From NCBI RefSeq assembly GCF_000499845.2, contig NC_023749.2, positions 31,141,699 to 31,205,698 on the forward strand: 64,000 bases of DNA. The letters run 5' to 3'. The notes under the pieces were generated by a model. The model worked only from the letters and a program-made list of their open reading frames with translations. It did not search any database and was not told where the DNA came from. This DNA is from Phaseolus vulgaris (taxonomy: Eukaryota > Streptophyta > Magnoliopsida > Fabales > Fabaceae). This document shows, in pieces, positions 9,324-21,214 of the stretch. The translations under genes were made by a program, and so were the position numbers. Position 1 is the first letter of the stretch. Each line of letters starts with the position of its first letter.

Positions 9324-12177
9324 ATGACTTCTTAATGAATTTTAATAACTATAGATAAATATTTAAAAAAAACAAGCATTCAATTCAATCTTCACTTCTA
9401 TAATTGAGAGTACAACATTTCTGTACTAATGACCATTTGACAGACTACCTACCATTGACGTATCCATTTTTCTAGGATGATAACAATTAGGTATTTAGAA
9501 AAAAGTTTGAGGAGTACGTACAATTTTGTATTTTTCAATAAATTTTTAAACTTTTAACCTCTTTTGTTTCTACCGATTAACTGTTTATGCAGATCCAAGA
9601 GGTAGTGCCATCTATGTTTGGATCCAATAATCATCTAGAATTTAGGTTTTATTTGTTGTGAGGATTTCAGTGTTAAAGAGAAAGGATTTACAGAAAATAT
9701 ACATGGTTTGGATTAAGGGATAAGTAGGAAATGAGGAGAATGGATCTTGTTTTGCTCTTGACTTTTACTCAGCATGAAACAAGTTTAGAGAGTAAATTTG
9801 GGTCTTGGGTGATTTTGAGCCGTTAGATGAGAGGGAGTGATTTGAGGTCCGAGAAGGAAAATTTTTAATTAACTAAAAGGTTAAAAAAAAGTTGTATTAA
9901 TTATTAATAACTAATATAATAATATATTAGGTTTGGATGACACAAATACAACTAGAATGAAGGGTTATTATAAAATAGATGTGTCATTCATACAATAATA
10001 TAAATAATAATGCATTTTATTTATATTATTTTTTTATTATATTGTATGATATTTCATATTTTGTTTTATATATTTTCTCTTCTTTATAAATAAATTTGTT
10101 GTACAATTCACTCTACAATAACATTTTTTATCATAAAATGTCCTCTAAAATATTTAGATGGTTATGTATCTACGTACAATTTAATTTAATGAATACAAAA
10201 AACTTTCAAATGTACACATAATGGTAAAGTTGTATATACTTAGATATTATTATTTTTATGATTTTTTTCATGTTTCGACAATATCAAGTAACTCGTATTT
10301 TTTTCGAAAATAATTATTCAATGTACCAAAAGAAATTATTCAACGGTACCGAAAATAATTTTTAATATTTTAATTAACTCAAATCTACACAGAAATATCT
10401 TATATTTTATTATTTAGTATTTTTAAATACAATAGTAGATTTGTAAACTTATATTTTACACCTTTTAAGAAAATTTAAAAAAAAAATCACAACCATCATA
10501 GTAGTCACAAATCTCAATAAATTTTCCTTACAAATCTAAAGTCACGTACCTAAATCCAAACACATTGAGTTTCTTCACATATTCCACTCAAATTATTAGA
10601 TATTCACTCCCTCAAATCTTTAAAAATTCCATTTTCGATCCAAATACAACCTTAAAAACTTGTAAAGGCAGTGATGTATGAAACTATCTTCCTCACACGT
10701 ACTTAAAGAGAAGTAAAAAATAAAAACACAGACCATGTCAAATTTACTTTGTTGACCTTCACTATTTAAAACCTAACACAATAAAAATTAACAATGAATG
10801 AAATATAAAAATATATATATATATATAATCGATTATATAAATATATAACATAATTAAAAATAAAATATATATTAAATAATATTTTTAAAATAAAATATTT
10901 AATAATATAATAATAATAATAATTAACTATAACAATAAAAATATAACTACAAAATAATAAAAATAAAAATATTTTATATAATAATATTAATTATAAAAAA
11001 ATAAATATAAAAATTGTATTTTTAATTGAAGCAAATAACTTTTCAGATAATTTTTCATGTTCCGTGAATTTCAAATTAGTATTTTGCTCGAAGTGAGTTA
11101 TTAGATAGCATTAGAAACAATGTTTTACTGCATTTTTAAGTTTTGATGGACTTTTTTACAATAACGTAATTAAAATTATATTTTTAGTTGAAACAAAATA
11201 ATTTTCTGAAAAAATTTTAATGTTTTAATAATTTCGCATGATTCGTGTTTTTTCTAAAGTTAATTCTTACACATTATTAAGAACAATATTTTAATTACAA
11301 AAAATTAAATTCATAAATATATTAATTATATTTTATTTTTATTATTTTTTATATAAAAATAAATTTGTAATGTTAATTTTTTATCAATTAAAAAAAATTA
11401 TCAACTGCACATCTCACATCATTCACAATTTTTAATAAAAATTTTCTTCATTATTCGTTAAATATATCTTAATACAAATAATCTAACTTTACTTTCCACT
11501 AAAATTCTTCTCCTCAAATTCACTATTTAATTCAACAAAACATTAATAAATATCTTTTAGATATAGTTAGGGTTAAACCAATTATATTTACAAAGTATTT
11601 GCAACTTTCACTAATTTATCTTAAAATTTAGTTTTTCTTACTATACTGATTAACCATTATTTAATTAATAGATTAAATTATTATTATATAAATAAATATT
11701 AAAACAACTCAGTATATCTGTACAGGTGCAAGAAAACCAAATGGAACCATACCGTTTACAACAATTAAAATCCAAATAAAATGCATACTATGGGAACCAA
11801 TTTTGTACAGTCCAACTTCACACGCTACTAAAGATGGAAACAAAATCTGATATTAAATAAATACAAAATATTAATAAAATAGAGAATATATTTTATAAAA
11901 GGTATTTTTTTTAAAATCCAAAATTATATAAAAAAATAACCAATCTTATATCTCTTTCATAAATTTATTATAAAAATATATTTTTATTAATTAATATTTT
12001 AATATTTTATAAATTGTCAAAAGTAACATTTTTCTATAATTATAATTAATAAATGACCATTTTTTTTTTTTCTTTCAGTGCATCTTAAACATTCCTACTC
12101 ACTTATAAACTTTTAAAATTGCTCCATCATTTATTGGGGTGGCACTGGTAGGTGGCATTAAGGGTTCTTATTCTCTC
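9324..12177. other. AT-rich spacer upstream of the FAR gene
   Basis: There are no ORFs of note. It contains (AT)n near 10805-10825 and scattered TTTGGAT-type motifs (9635, 9930, 10550, 10635) that may be worn ends of MITEs, but no pair I could close. Confidence 0.55.
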
Positions 12178-12186
12178 TATATATAG
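12178..12186 (+). promoter_or_regulatory. Candidate TATA box of the FAR gene
   Basis: TATATATAG, followed after about 30 bp by a pyrimidine-rich candidate transcription start (ATCTTCTCC). The distance to the ATG is about 650 bp and is explained by a predicted 5'-UTR intron. Confidence 0.5.
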
Positions 12187-12262
12187 GTACTTAATCTACT
12201 TAATTTGAGCATCCTATCTTCTCCAAATCTCTGGCAACAAAGGGAAAACAAGGCTTTAAAAG

Positions 12263-12828
12263 GTTTGCAAGTTTGTTCCATTTACAATAATATGTTCAAT
12301 TTAAGCTGTTTATCTTCCAACTGCATCCCAAAAACATATATGTCCACCTGCATTACCTTCTAATATCAGAAATCTATAACAATTCCAAAGTATTTTTTTT
12401 TTTATTGAAAAAAATGTAAGTTATAATCTAAAAGTGAAAATTGATTTTTTAATTATTATTTTGAACTATGTAATCTGATATATTTTTTTAGTTTTAAATT
12501 TTATAGCTTAAAAAAATAGAATGAAAGATAAAATGAATTTTTTTATATTTATATGATATAAAAGACAAGTAAAAAAATTGATGTTAGTGGAAGATTTCAT
12601 ATAAACGAAAAATTCATATTATATGAATAAATGTGAATCTTCTTTCCAAAATTTATATATAAATAGTTTTATAATATTGAATTAGTTTTTAATTACTTAA
12701 TAAAATGTAAGTAACTGTTAATAAAAGGTAAGTAACTGAAATGAAAGAGACAAGTTTTAAGAATGATAGTATTATTCTATATTATGGTTCTCTTATTCTT
12801 AGATTTCTTTCATAATTTCTATTTATAG
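12263..12828 (+). other. Predicted 5'-UTR intron of the FAR gene
   Basis: The donor TTAAAAG|GTTTGC is at 12263 and the acceptor ATTTATAG|CAGTT ends at 12828, 11 bases before the start codon. An intron would give a short first leader exon after the TATA box at 12178. This is splice-site reading only. Confidence 0.4.
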
Positions 12829-12839
12829 CAGTTATTGAA

Positions 12840-15800
12840 ATGGAGTTGGAAAGAATGCATGAGTTCTTCAAGGGAAAGACCATTTTAATGACAGGCACAA
12901 CGGGCTTCTTAGCAAAAGGTACTAGTAAATACACAATGCATCTATAACAAATAATTTGAAGTTTTGCACTTGCCACTGAATTTGTCTATTACATGTGCAG
13001 TTTTCTTGGAAAAGATTTTGAGAACCCAACCCCAAATACACAAATTGTATCTTCTCGTACGAGCACAGACCAGTGATTTGGCTGCACAGCGCTTTCAAAA
13101 TGAGGTTAATCAATACTATAATATTATACATGTGCTTGCTATATGAATATATTACTACAAAATTAACTTTCATGAATAATAATTCTCCCAACAAAATTAC
13201 CTTAGAGATCAACCACACCAATCCAACTATTTTATGTGCTACATTTTGAAGCATAGTCGATTATCATCCATATAATTGATTATCTTTCCCTTTTAAATTT
13301 CTATTATCATTTTTTTCAGCCATAATACCTTATCTTTATACTTCCAACGAACTCTAGCAACCACCCTTCCACATGAAAAACACCTCCACGAACAATAACT
13401 TCCTTCAAACAAAACTCCACCACCTCAACTCACATGTAGTTCACACACTCCACAAACTCATCTCACACGAACAATCACCAACTTTTCCAAAGAAAAACGA
13501 AAGTGAGAAGTTCTACCAAATCCATTCACGAGTATTTAATGGAGTTTTAAAACGCTCAACTTCAATTATCAAAGGATTATTTGCCTCGTTCAGGAGTCTT
13601 TGCATGCATGGTCAATGTGTAGACCATATGAATCTCTATCATACACAATGTAAAAGTGAAGGGCACTTTGGTCTTCTCATGCATGTCCACTTGACTTTCC
13701 CTCTATTTCTTCACACTTGAGGGTGACACTCCCTTTACCCTTTCCTCTCACATCCACACTCGTATTTCCTTGTTAATCAACTGATACAAATATGTGACAT
13801 TCCTCAAATTCATCTGTGTAAACAATATTTATCCATAAACAAACATAGTATTACACCTTGTACATACATATTTTCCCTTGCTTTCTCTTCCAAACTTATA
13901 CCCTTCTTGCTGTCTTTTACCATTTTGTGCCATTCTCCAACTATCTCGGGTTGAATCTCCATACATACAATATCTTAGTCGATTGAGGTGTATCTTCCTA
14001 TTCTCAATCCATATATTGTCAAGTCTCCTCTCAGGTTTATTGATGTTTGCAACATCAAACATCAATAAAACTTGATCAAACCAAACTTTTCTCCTTTCAT
14101 GTTAAGCTTTTCGGGATATCTAAAGATCTCTTATAGTCTATCCCACCTTTAAAAATTTCTTCCCATATCTTTCCCTCCAAAATAATTGGGAAGTGCGAGA
14201 AGAAGAAGATGTCTTGCGCTTCTCGCATGATCCTAATCTTCTATCTCCCCCTCTTTCACTCATCACCTTTTAACCTTGGGATAATGAAAAATCAATTTTC
14301 TTACTAAATTTGATCACTGATTCATTTTCAACTGTACATATTGAATTGTGGCATTCATGCATTCCTTTAATGATCATATTACAGGTCATTCACACTGATT
14401 TATTTAGAGTGTTACGAGACCAATGGGGCAAAGATTTTGATTCTTTCATTTCCAAGAAGATTGTGGTCATATCAGGAGATGTTTCTCTCCATAATTTTGG
14501 TATGGAAGATGAACAACTCAAGATTAAGATGATTGAAGAGATCAACATTTTTATGAATTTTGCAGCAACAACCAAATTTGACGAGAGGTAAATTATCTAG
14601 TAGGAACCTACAGTTTTTGCTTCTTCATATTTGGATTCATTATTATTTTTCTACAGATTTGACATCTCAATGGAGGTAAATACAATGGGTGTCTTACATG
14701 TCTTAAACTTCGCAAAGCATTGTCCTGAGATAAAGATTTTTGTGCAGATATCAACTGGTAATTGTAGTTGATTATAACTTGACAATAATGTAATATAGAT
14801 TATTATATTTACCAAAACATCATTCAGTTACCATTAAGCCAATTTCCATTCATAACACATTTTTTGGTATGAATGAATGTTAGCATATGTGTGTGGAGAG
14901 ATTAAGGATGAAAAGACAATTATGCTAGAGAAACCCTTTGAGATGGGTCAGACCTTGAAAGAGACCTCGAAATTAGACATAACTACAGAAATGAATCTGT
15001 TGAAGAAAAAGATAGATGAACTTCGATCAAAGAATGCTACTGAAAACACAATCAAACATGCATTGAAAGATTATGGAATTGAGAGGTACATCAAATTCTT
15101 ATTTTGTTATAGCATTGATATTCATTAATCTATAAATGGCATTATTTTTGTGATGTATCAGAGCAAAGTTGTATGGTTGGCCAAACACATACACATTCAC
15201 AAAAGCAATGGGAGAGATGCAATTGGTTCATCATAAAGAGAATGTTCCACTAATCATTATACGTCCCACCATGGTTACTAGTACTCTTAAGGACCCATTT
15301 CCTGGTTGGATTGAAGGCTTGAGGTATATATTTTCAATATTATCTCAAATGTGTATTTCATCCCAATTATTCAACTTCCTGGACAAAAAAATAAACTCTT
15401 AGTTTATCAGTTCCACTTAAAGTTAAACTTTTAGAGTTTATTGGATTATGTCCAAGATTTTCCTAGGGAGGAACTATAAATTTATTTGTTTGTTTTGTAT
15501 TTACAGAACTCTCGACAGCATAATATGTAGCATTGGTCAAGGGAAAATAACAAGCTTTCTTGGTCATCCCAAGACAATTTTGGATATAGTAAGTTAAATA
15601 TATAAATTTAGTTTTGATTATATGTATTAATTGATACTTAAATAATTATGTGAAAAATAAAACATTAAAAGTTTAAACTACTTATCATTTAAGGTGTTCT
15701 TTTATATATCTACAAAAGCATTAGTTTGTTTTGCAAAACATTTTTGAATGTCTAAAGAATAACTCAGTGATTTTTTTTTGTTATAAAAATATTTACCTTA

Positions 15801-16632
15801 GAACATGATTTTGTTGGAAAAAAAATTACTAATTCATTTATGTGTGTATATACTAACTACCGTGTAATATGCAGATACCTGCGGACATGGTTATCAATTG
15901 TATGATGACAACAATTGTTGCTTGTTCAAATCAAACTCCTGAGAATTTCATCTACCACATCTCATCATCATTAAGAAATCCATTCAGAATTGTTGATGCT
16001 CGTGATTACAGCTATTATTATTTCATTAAATTTGCGCTCGAAAACAAAAATGGAAAGCCAATAATAGTGCCCAAGCCAACTTTGATATCAAGTAGGGCTG
16101 TTTTTGACATTTACATGACACTTCGATATGTTTTTCCTCTAAAGGTTTGTCAAATACCAAGTATAATAACTAAATAATGAAGCAAAACTATAATAATATA
16201 TTTCGCTAATCTTTTAAGGTTTCATGTTGATCCTTGTGCATGGGTTTGATATATTTAGGTCCTAAATGTGGTGAACAAAGCATTTTGTCAATGCTCTCAA
16301 GATGTTTACGATGATAGCTACAAAAAATTCAAAAGGGTGACACGACTAGTTGAAGTATACAAACCATACCTGTTTTTTAAGGGCATGTACGTGTTTTTCT
16401 TTGTCTATAAGTACTAGAAATGGTACATGAACTACTTTGATTCATAACCATCATTCTCATACAAATTACTTTTGATTATAGCTTTGATGATTCAAACACT
16501 CAAAATTTACGAAGAGCAACAAGTAATAACATTGAGGTTGCTGGATTGAACATTGACCCTAATAGCATCGATTGGGAAGACTACATGGTGAACACACACA
16601 TTCCTGGTCTTATAAAGTATGCGTTGAAATGA
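12840..16632 (+). CDS. FAR: Fatty acyl-CoA reductase (alcohol-forming), 10 exons
   Basis: Coding exons: 12840-12918, 13001-13104, 14385-14587, 14657-14757, 14884-15085, 15162-15323, 15507-15588, 15875-16144, 16259-16386 and 16482-16632. All junctions are GT-AG and all phases fit, giving 493 residues, the usual length for plant FARs (about 490-500). The N-terminal Rossmann domain has the NAD(P)H motif TGTTGFLA (18-25). The YxxxK catalytic pair is Y240/K244 in NTYTFTK. The C-terminal FAR_C (male-sterility) domain covers about residues 402-493. Family knowledge: the enzyme reduces long-chain acyl-CoA to primary alcohol with two NADPH, feeding cuticular wax or suberin. There is no N-terminal extension like that of plastid MS2/FAR2, so an ER-associated FAR1/3/4/5 type is more likely. 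Intron 2 (13105-14384) is unusually long. No internal stop was seen; the gene looks functional. Confidence 0.93.
13105..14384 (+). other. Long intron 2 of the FAR gene
   Basis: The intron is 1280 bp and separates the exon ending QRFQNE from the one starting VIHTDLF. I see no transposon ends or reliable ORF in it; a 115-codon frame at 13373-13720 has no recognisable features. Confidence 0.7.
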
Positions 16633-16928
16633 TCTTAGAAGTTATGCTTGAAATGGTTGTACACTACACTCTTAGTGTTTTGATAAAATTTTATTGTTTG
16701 GTTTGCAAAATAAGAGTGGACTATCACAAAAGAGAATTGAGCTTTATTCATTCCATTCATTGTTTAATTTTACTTTTACATTTGAGATTTTTATTTATGT
16801 TGTGAATTTTTAAATTGTTGAATGACTATCACTCTTCATTTCCCGACCATACTTCTCATTTTTGTTGCCAATGTGTTTTTTCTTTTATACAATTTGAACT
16901 ATGCGATCTTAATTAATTGTCATACATT

Positions 16929-17751
16929 CACTAGCACAAAAATAAGAAAAGAGCGCTCCTTATTTAATGCGGCTCAGCACTTAAACGCATTCGTAAAAAA
17001 CGCGGTGGCATTTTTGAAATTAATTTGATTTACAAATGCGGTTATTATTTTTAGCCGCATTTGTAAATTGAAGCGCTTGATTTACAAATGCGGTTATTTG
17101 AATAACCGCATTTGTAAATTGAAGCGATTGATTTACAAATGCGATTATTCAAATAACCGCATTTGTAAATCAAATTTACCCTAAAAATTTTACGCGCCTC
17201 AACAGTTTTGTAGTTTCTTTCTCTTTGCGCTCATCTCTCTTCTTCGTTTTCTCTCGTTTTCGAACTCATTGCTGCACTCGAAGGTATTTCGTTTCCATTG
17301 CAACTGCATTGAACTTCATTGCTTTTAATGACTTTCGCTTTCCCTATTGCTTTCGTTTTTAATGGGTTTCGGTTTCCATTGCTGCATATCGAAGGTACTT
17401 TCCATTGGCTCGCCGCTCCGCCATTGCTTCCGCCGCCGCTGTCGTCGCCGCTGCCGTTGTTCCTCTTTGTCCTCTTCCACTCTTCTTAAATCATATACTA
17501 AAACCCCTAAAACCCTAAAACCCCTAAAACCCTAAAACCCCTAAAACCCCTAAAACCCTTTTGCTAATTCAGAAGAATATACAAATGCGGTTATTTGAAA
17601 TAACCGCATTCGTAAATCGCATTTACAAATGCGGCTCTATAACCGCATTTGTATTTCTCTGATTTACGACTGCGTGCTTATCAAATGCGGCTCTATAGCC
17701 GCATTTGTAAATGTAAAATAGCCGCATTTGATTAGCATTTCTGCGCTAGTG
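16929..17751. mobile_element. Non-autonomous CACTA (En/Spm) element, 823 bp
   Basis: The ends are inverted: left CACTAGCACAAAAAT, right (minus strand) CACTAGCGCAGAAAT. A 3-bp target duplication ATT flanks both sides (16926-16928 and 17752-17754), as expected for CACTA elements. Both flanks carry subterminal repeats of ACAAATGCGGTTAT in direct and inverted order, including a near-perfect palindrome around 17080-17120. The centre (17190-17500) is GC-richer and pyrimidine-rich, perhaps a captured piece of a host gene's 5' region. No transposase is present. It sits about 300 bp after the FAR stop codon. Confidence 0.9.
17498..17560 (+). repeat. Telomere-like CCCTAAAA array inside the CACTA element
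   Basis: About eight units of C3-4TAAAA occur in a row, close to but not identical to the plant telomere repeat CCCTAAA. The array is internal to the transposon and therefore moved with it. Telo-box-like arrays also occur in plant promoters. Confidence 0.8.
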
Positions 17752-17776
17752 ATTCAAACTATTTGTATTCTTATCA

Positions 17777-18150
17777 TTACAAGAAAATTATTAAATATTT
17801 AATAATTTAGAGACAAAAAAATAATTAGTCTTTATATTGAATAACTTAGATACTATTTTATAACACTACAAGAAAATCATTAAATAACAACTAATTTAGA
17901 GACAAAAAATAATTAATCACTGTATTGATTAAGTTAGACATTATTTTATAAACTAAAATATTATTGGTACCTAAAGTAATTTTTATTATTAATAAAAATT
18001 TATAAAGTAGTTTCTAATTGGGTATCTAATATTAGCTACCAAAGTTTTAGCTACTACTAACTACTTTAGATTCTAAATTAGCCTTTAATTAAATTAGTGA
18101 CTAATTTATAATCTAAAGTAATCAGTACCTAAAACATTGGTATACAAATA
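17777..18150 (+). mobile_element. Two overlapping truncated copies of a fold-back MITE family
   Basis: One copy starts near 17777 (CATTACAAGAAAATTATTAA) and breaks off near 17872. A second starts at 17873 with CACTACAAGAAAATCATTAA and runs to about 18145. The internal consensus (AATTTAGAGACAAAAAATAA, TCTAAATTAG) recurs at 20690-21080, 54715-54960 and 58240-58390. The CACTAC start hints at a CACTA origin. No right end was found. Confidence 0.6.
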
Positions 18151-18310
18151 ATGACCAACATCTTACCTAATTATAGTCATTAAGAAACACCCTTTACATA
18201 ACCCAACCTTGTTTAGTACCAATAATGCATGATTAAGCCAATACCATGTGGATAAATTCCAAGCATAAAAATCCATAGTATCCATCCATACCATATGTTT
18301 ATGAACACGT

Positions 18311-19500
18311 CAATATCTTCCTCCATGTCCACATTTTCTTTCTGCACCTCCATAAATCTTTCAATTCCAAAATTACCTTGGACAAAAGGTGCAAGATTTT
18401 TTTTTTCATTTCCAAATGTATAATTCGTAAACCTTTCAAACTCTAAAATTCATAATACAACACTACAAGAAAAATCGCATTTATTTACGGAAAAAATCCG
18501 TAGGTAAATCAACATACTTTATTTTTAAAATTTTAATTATTATTGGAATATTTTTTTATTATCAATTATTATTTACAAATATTATTTTTTGCTATGACAA
18601 TCATAATTAATGTTAGAACTAAAGTGCAGCAGGTGGAACTCAAAGCCAAGTCCCTTGAGGAATGTCCATAGAAGCTTTAACCATTACACCAGTCAAGTTT
18701 TGATGTCATATTATGATTATTATTATATTTATGATTATGATTATCAATATTAATATAACTAATAAAATAAAAATTAATAACGTTTTTCATATATTTAATA
18801 TCATTATTATTATTAATATTATTAAATATTATTATTTATGAATATTAATTATGATTTTATAATTCTTCATATGATATTAATATTTTTAATATTATGTATA
18901 TAATTATTATGATAATAGTTGGTAGCTAATAGAGATCCATGGGTGATAGCTCGTAGGTAATAGAGATTTGTGGTAATAGTTGGTAGGTAATAGATATCCA
19001 TAGGTAAAAGTTGGTAGGTAATAAGATTCGTGGGTAATAGTTGGTCGGTAATGCTGAATTTACCTATGGATTCAGAATCTGTGGGTAATGTTCGTAGGTA
19101 ATGTCCGTAGATAATGCTAAATTTACCTACGGATTCAGATCCGTGGGTAAAAATCTGTAGATAATATTGATTTTTTTTGTAGTGCAATTTTGTATTCTAA
19201 ATTTTAGAGTTCAAATACATTTCGAATTATAAAATTCGGAATGTATCAAATACATTTCGAACTCTAAAATTTGGAATACAAATTTGTATTCCGAATTCTA
19301 TAAATCAAAAATACATTTTCGAACCCAAAAATATCTTCCAAACTCTAAAATTCAGAATATGAATTCTAAAGTTCATAATTTTAGAATTAAAAAAGGAAAA
19401 GAGGGGTGTCAATAAAAAAAATGAAGAAAAGGAAGTTATCATTTCATGTCTTCTCTGGAGGAGGTGCAAGAAGAAAGTGTAGAGGTGTATGAAGAAATTG
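18311..19500. mobile_element. MULE-like MITE split by a CACTA insertion
   Basis: Left CAATATCTTCCTCCATG... with CTTTCTGCACCTCC matches the reverse of the right end, CAATTTCTTCATACACC... with CTTCTTGCACCTCC. The interior has palindromic TCTAAAATT...GAATTC motifs on both sides of the CACTA element at 18461-19184; with that removed, the MITE would be about 466 bp. The terminal sequence style matches the MITEs at 8999 and 62179. I found no 9-bp target duplication here. Confidence 0.6.
18461..19184. mobile_element. Second non-autonomous CACTA element, 724 bp
   Basis: The ends CACTACAAGAAAAATCGC (left) and CACTACAAAAAAAATC (right, minus strand) are flanked by the 3-bp duplication CAA (18458-18460, 19185-19187). 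The right subterminal region (18920-19165) has many copies of a TCCGTGGGTAATAG / GTAGGTAAT motif, and the left has TCCGTAGGTAAAT. There is no transposase ORF. A stretch at 18620-18710 looks faintly like a reversed tRNA gene. Confidence 0.88.
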
Positions 19501-20032
19501 ATGTCTGCATACAGTAATTAAAGCATCAATAAAACCAAACTGATGGTAAATTTGAAAATAAATAAGTTAATTATTATAAAAAAAATATACATTTAATGTG
19601 ACTAATTGATTTAGTTTTTGTATTGATTTAACATGTTTGTTTTATTTCATAATTTTCTACTATATTTGTCTCACTTTTTATATTTTATTATACAACTTTT
19701 TTTCTTTATTACATATAGCGAGGACAATGCGAGTAGAACTGTCACATAAAATTTGTTTGGATCAACATGTTTAGAGGTGAGGGTGCAGGGAGAGGATTAC
19801 ATTATTTTTTCTTTCCTCTCACATATGCAAAGATAAGGAGGATGTCCACGTAGAAAATGAGTATTTTACGTTAATACCCTTAAAATATAACTTTGCAACA
19901 GTGCATGAAATGATATTGGTCATTTCATAAATATAAATATTATAATTATGAATATAATTATATATATATATATACAATATACAATATACAATATACAAAA
20001 TTAAATATTAGATAAATTTATTTAATAATTTT
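19501..20032. other. AT-rich spacer with (TA)n
   Basis: No gene seen. (AT)n and ACAATAT repeats occur at about 19955-19998. GGGTGCAGGGAGAGG at 19789 may be a worn MULE-MITE end. Confidence 0.5.
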
Positions 20033-20462
20033 TGTTCTCATTCCGGGGTTGGGGTCTAGAGAACTATTGAGATTGCTCTTCTTCTTCTTCTTCTTCTTCT
20101 TGTGTTGGTCAATCGTGTTGCGCTCTAACTCCTGGTACCTGTAGAAGGCACTCCGACGCTCAAGTTAATAAAGGTATTCGACACTCGGTTGACAAAGTAC
20201 TGTAGATTATGACGTACCTGGTTTTTAAAATGCATTTTATTTATATTACCTTAGTGGACCTTCCTTATTGGGCCAAATTAGGGAGTTGGACTGTGTTTAG
20301 AGCTACATTGCTTAGCTCTTAATCACATATTAGCTTCACTGACTTGATTTAAACATAATTGGTTACGAAGACTCCGTCGGCTTAACTGACTGGACATAGA
20401 TATCAGTTGGCCCATAGATGGGACCGAAACACGTCAGCAGTCGTTCAATCCTTACCAATACA
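20033..20462 (-). repeat. LTR remnant, minus orientation
   Basis: On the minus strand it begins TGTATTGGTAAGG, has an AT-rich TATA-like stretch near 20248-20239 and the U5 signature TTGAGCGTCGGAGTGCC...ACAGGTACC at 20177-20133. It ends at GAGAACA. A (CTT)n run lies at 20076-20101. No matching 5-bp duplication was found and no internal region adjoins, so it is a solo or truncated LTR of a gypsy-type element. Confidence 0.7.
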
Positions 20463-20689
20463 TTAACTAATAATGTTATATTGTCATAGAAAATTTCTTA
20501 AAATCAGTTAGCATTCATTCTTATTTTTAGTATATTTTTTAATAATTCATAATTTATTAAAGTTTGTAGTTTTAAAGCTTCCATATACTACTTAGAAATA
20601 ATTTGCATTCTACAACTTATCAACGAAAAATGACAAAAAGTCGAATATACCAACAACAACTTAAAAGATTAAAGTCAATTAAAAAAAAT

Positions 20690-21080
20690 ATCAAATAAAA
20701 ATTAATTTTAAAAATAAAAAATAATTAGTCACTATATTAATTAAATTAGATATTATTTAAAAATTAAAAAAATTATTAATATTTAAAATAATTTATATTA
20801 TTAATAAATTTATAAATTAGTTTATAAATTAGTATTTAACTAATTATCAAGATTTTAGTTATTAATTACTTTAAATTTTAAAATTGATAGCTAAAATTTT
20901 GATAGTTTAGATATCAATTAATTAATTATATATGAATTTAAAAACCAATTTATAAATTTAGAAACTATTTTAAATATTAATAATTTTTAATTTATAAGAT
21001 AATATTTAATTTAATTAATATAGTAATTAATTATTCTTTATTTTTGAAATTAATTTCTATTAAATGATTTTATAGTTGTA
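20690..21080. mobile_element. Fold-back AT-rich MITE
   Basis: The left half (AATTAGTCACTATATTAATT) is an imperfect reverse complement of the right half (AATTAATATAGTAATTAATT), so the whole piece folds about a centre near 20885. It belongs to the family described at 17777. Confidence 0.6.
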
Positions 21081-21214
21081 TATATTTTTTAAAGAACAAG
21101 ATGATAACTTTACTCATTTTATTTTTCAAGATTTTCAATTAGATGATAAGGTCAACCAAAAATGAGAAAAATGTAACAATATAACATTTAATTAAAGCAC
21201 AACCTTCTTAGCAT

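Noticed and set aside
9580..10660. Large fold-back element bounded by TTTGGATC words
   Set aside because: Only short, diverged words match; no target duplication or consistent inverted ends.
13373..13720. 115-codon frame in FAR intron 2
   Set aside because: Lies wholly in an intron, no recognisable motif; neighbouring exons splice cleanly across it.
17347..17535. 62-codon Arg/Ser-rich frame in the CACTA element
   Set aside because: Crosses the telomere-like array and a pyrimidine-rich stretch; no homology recognised.
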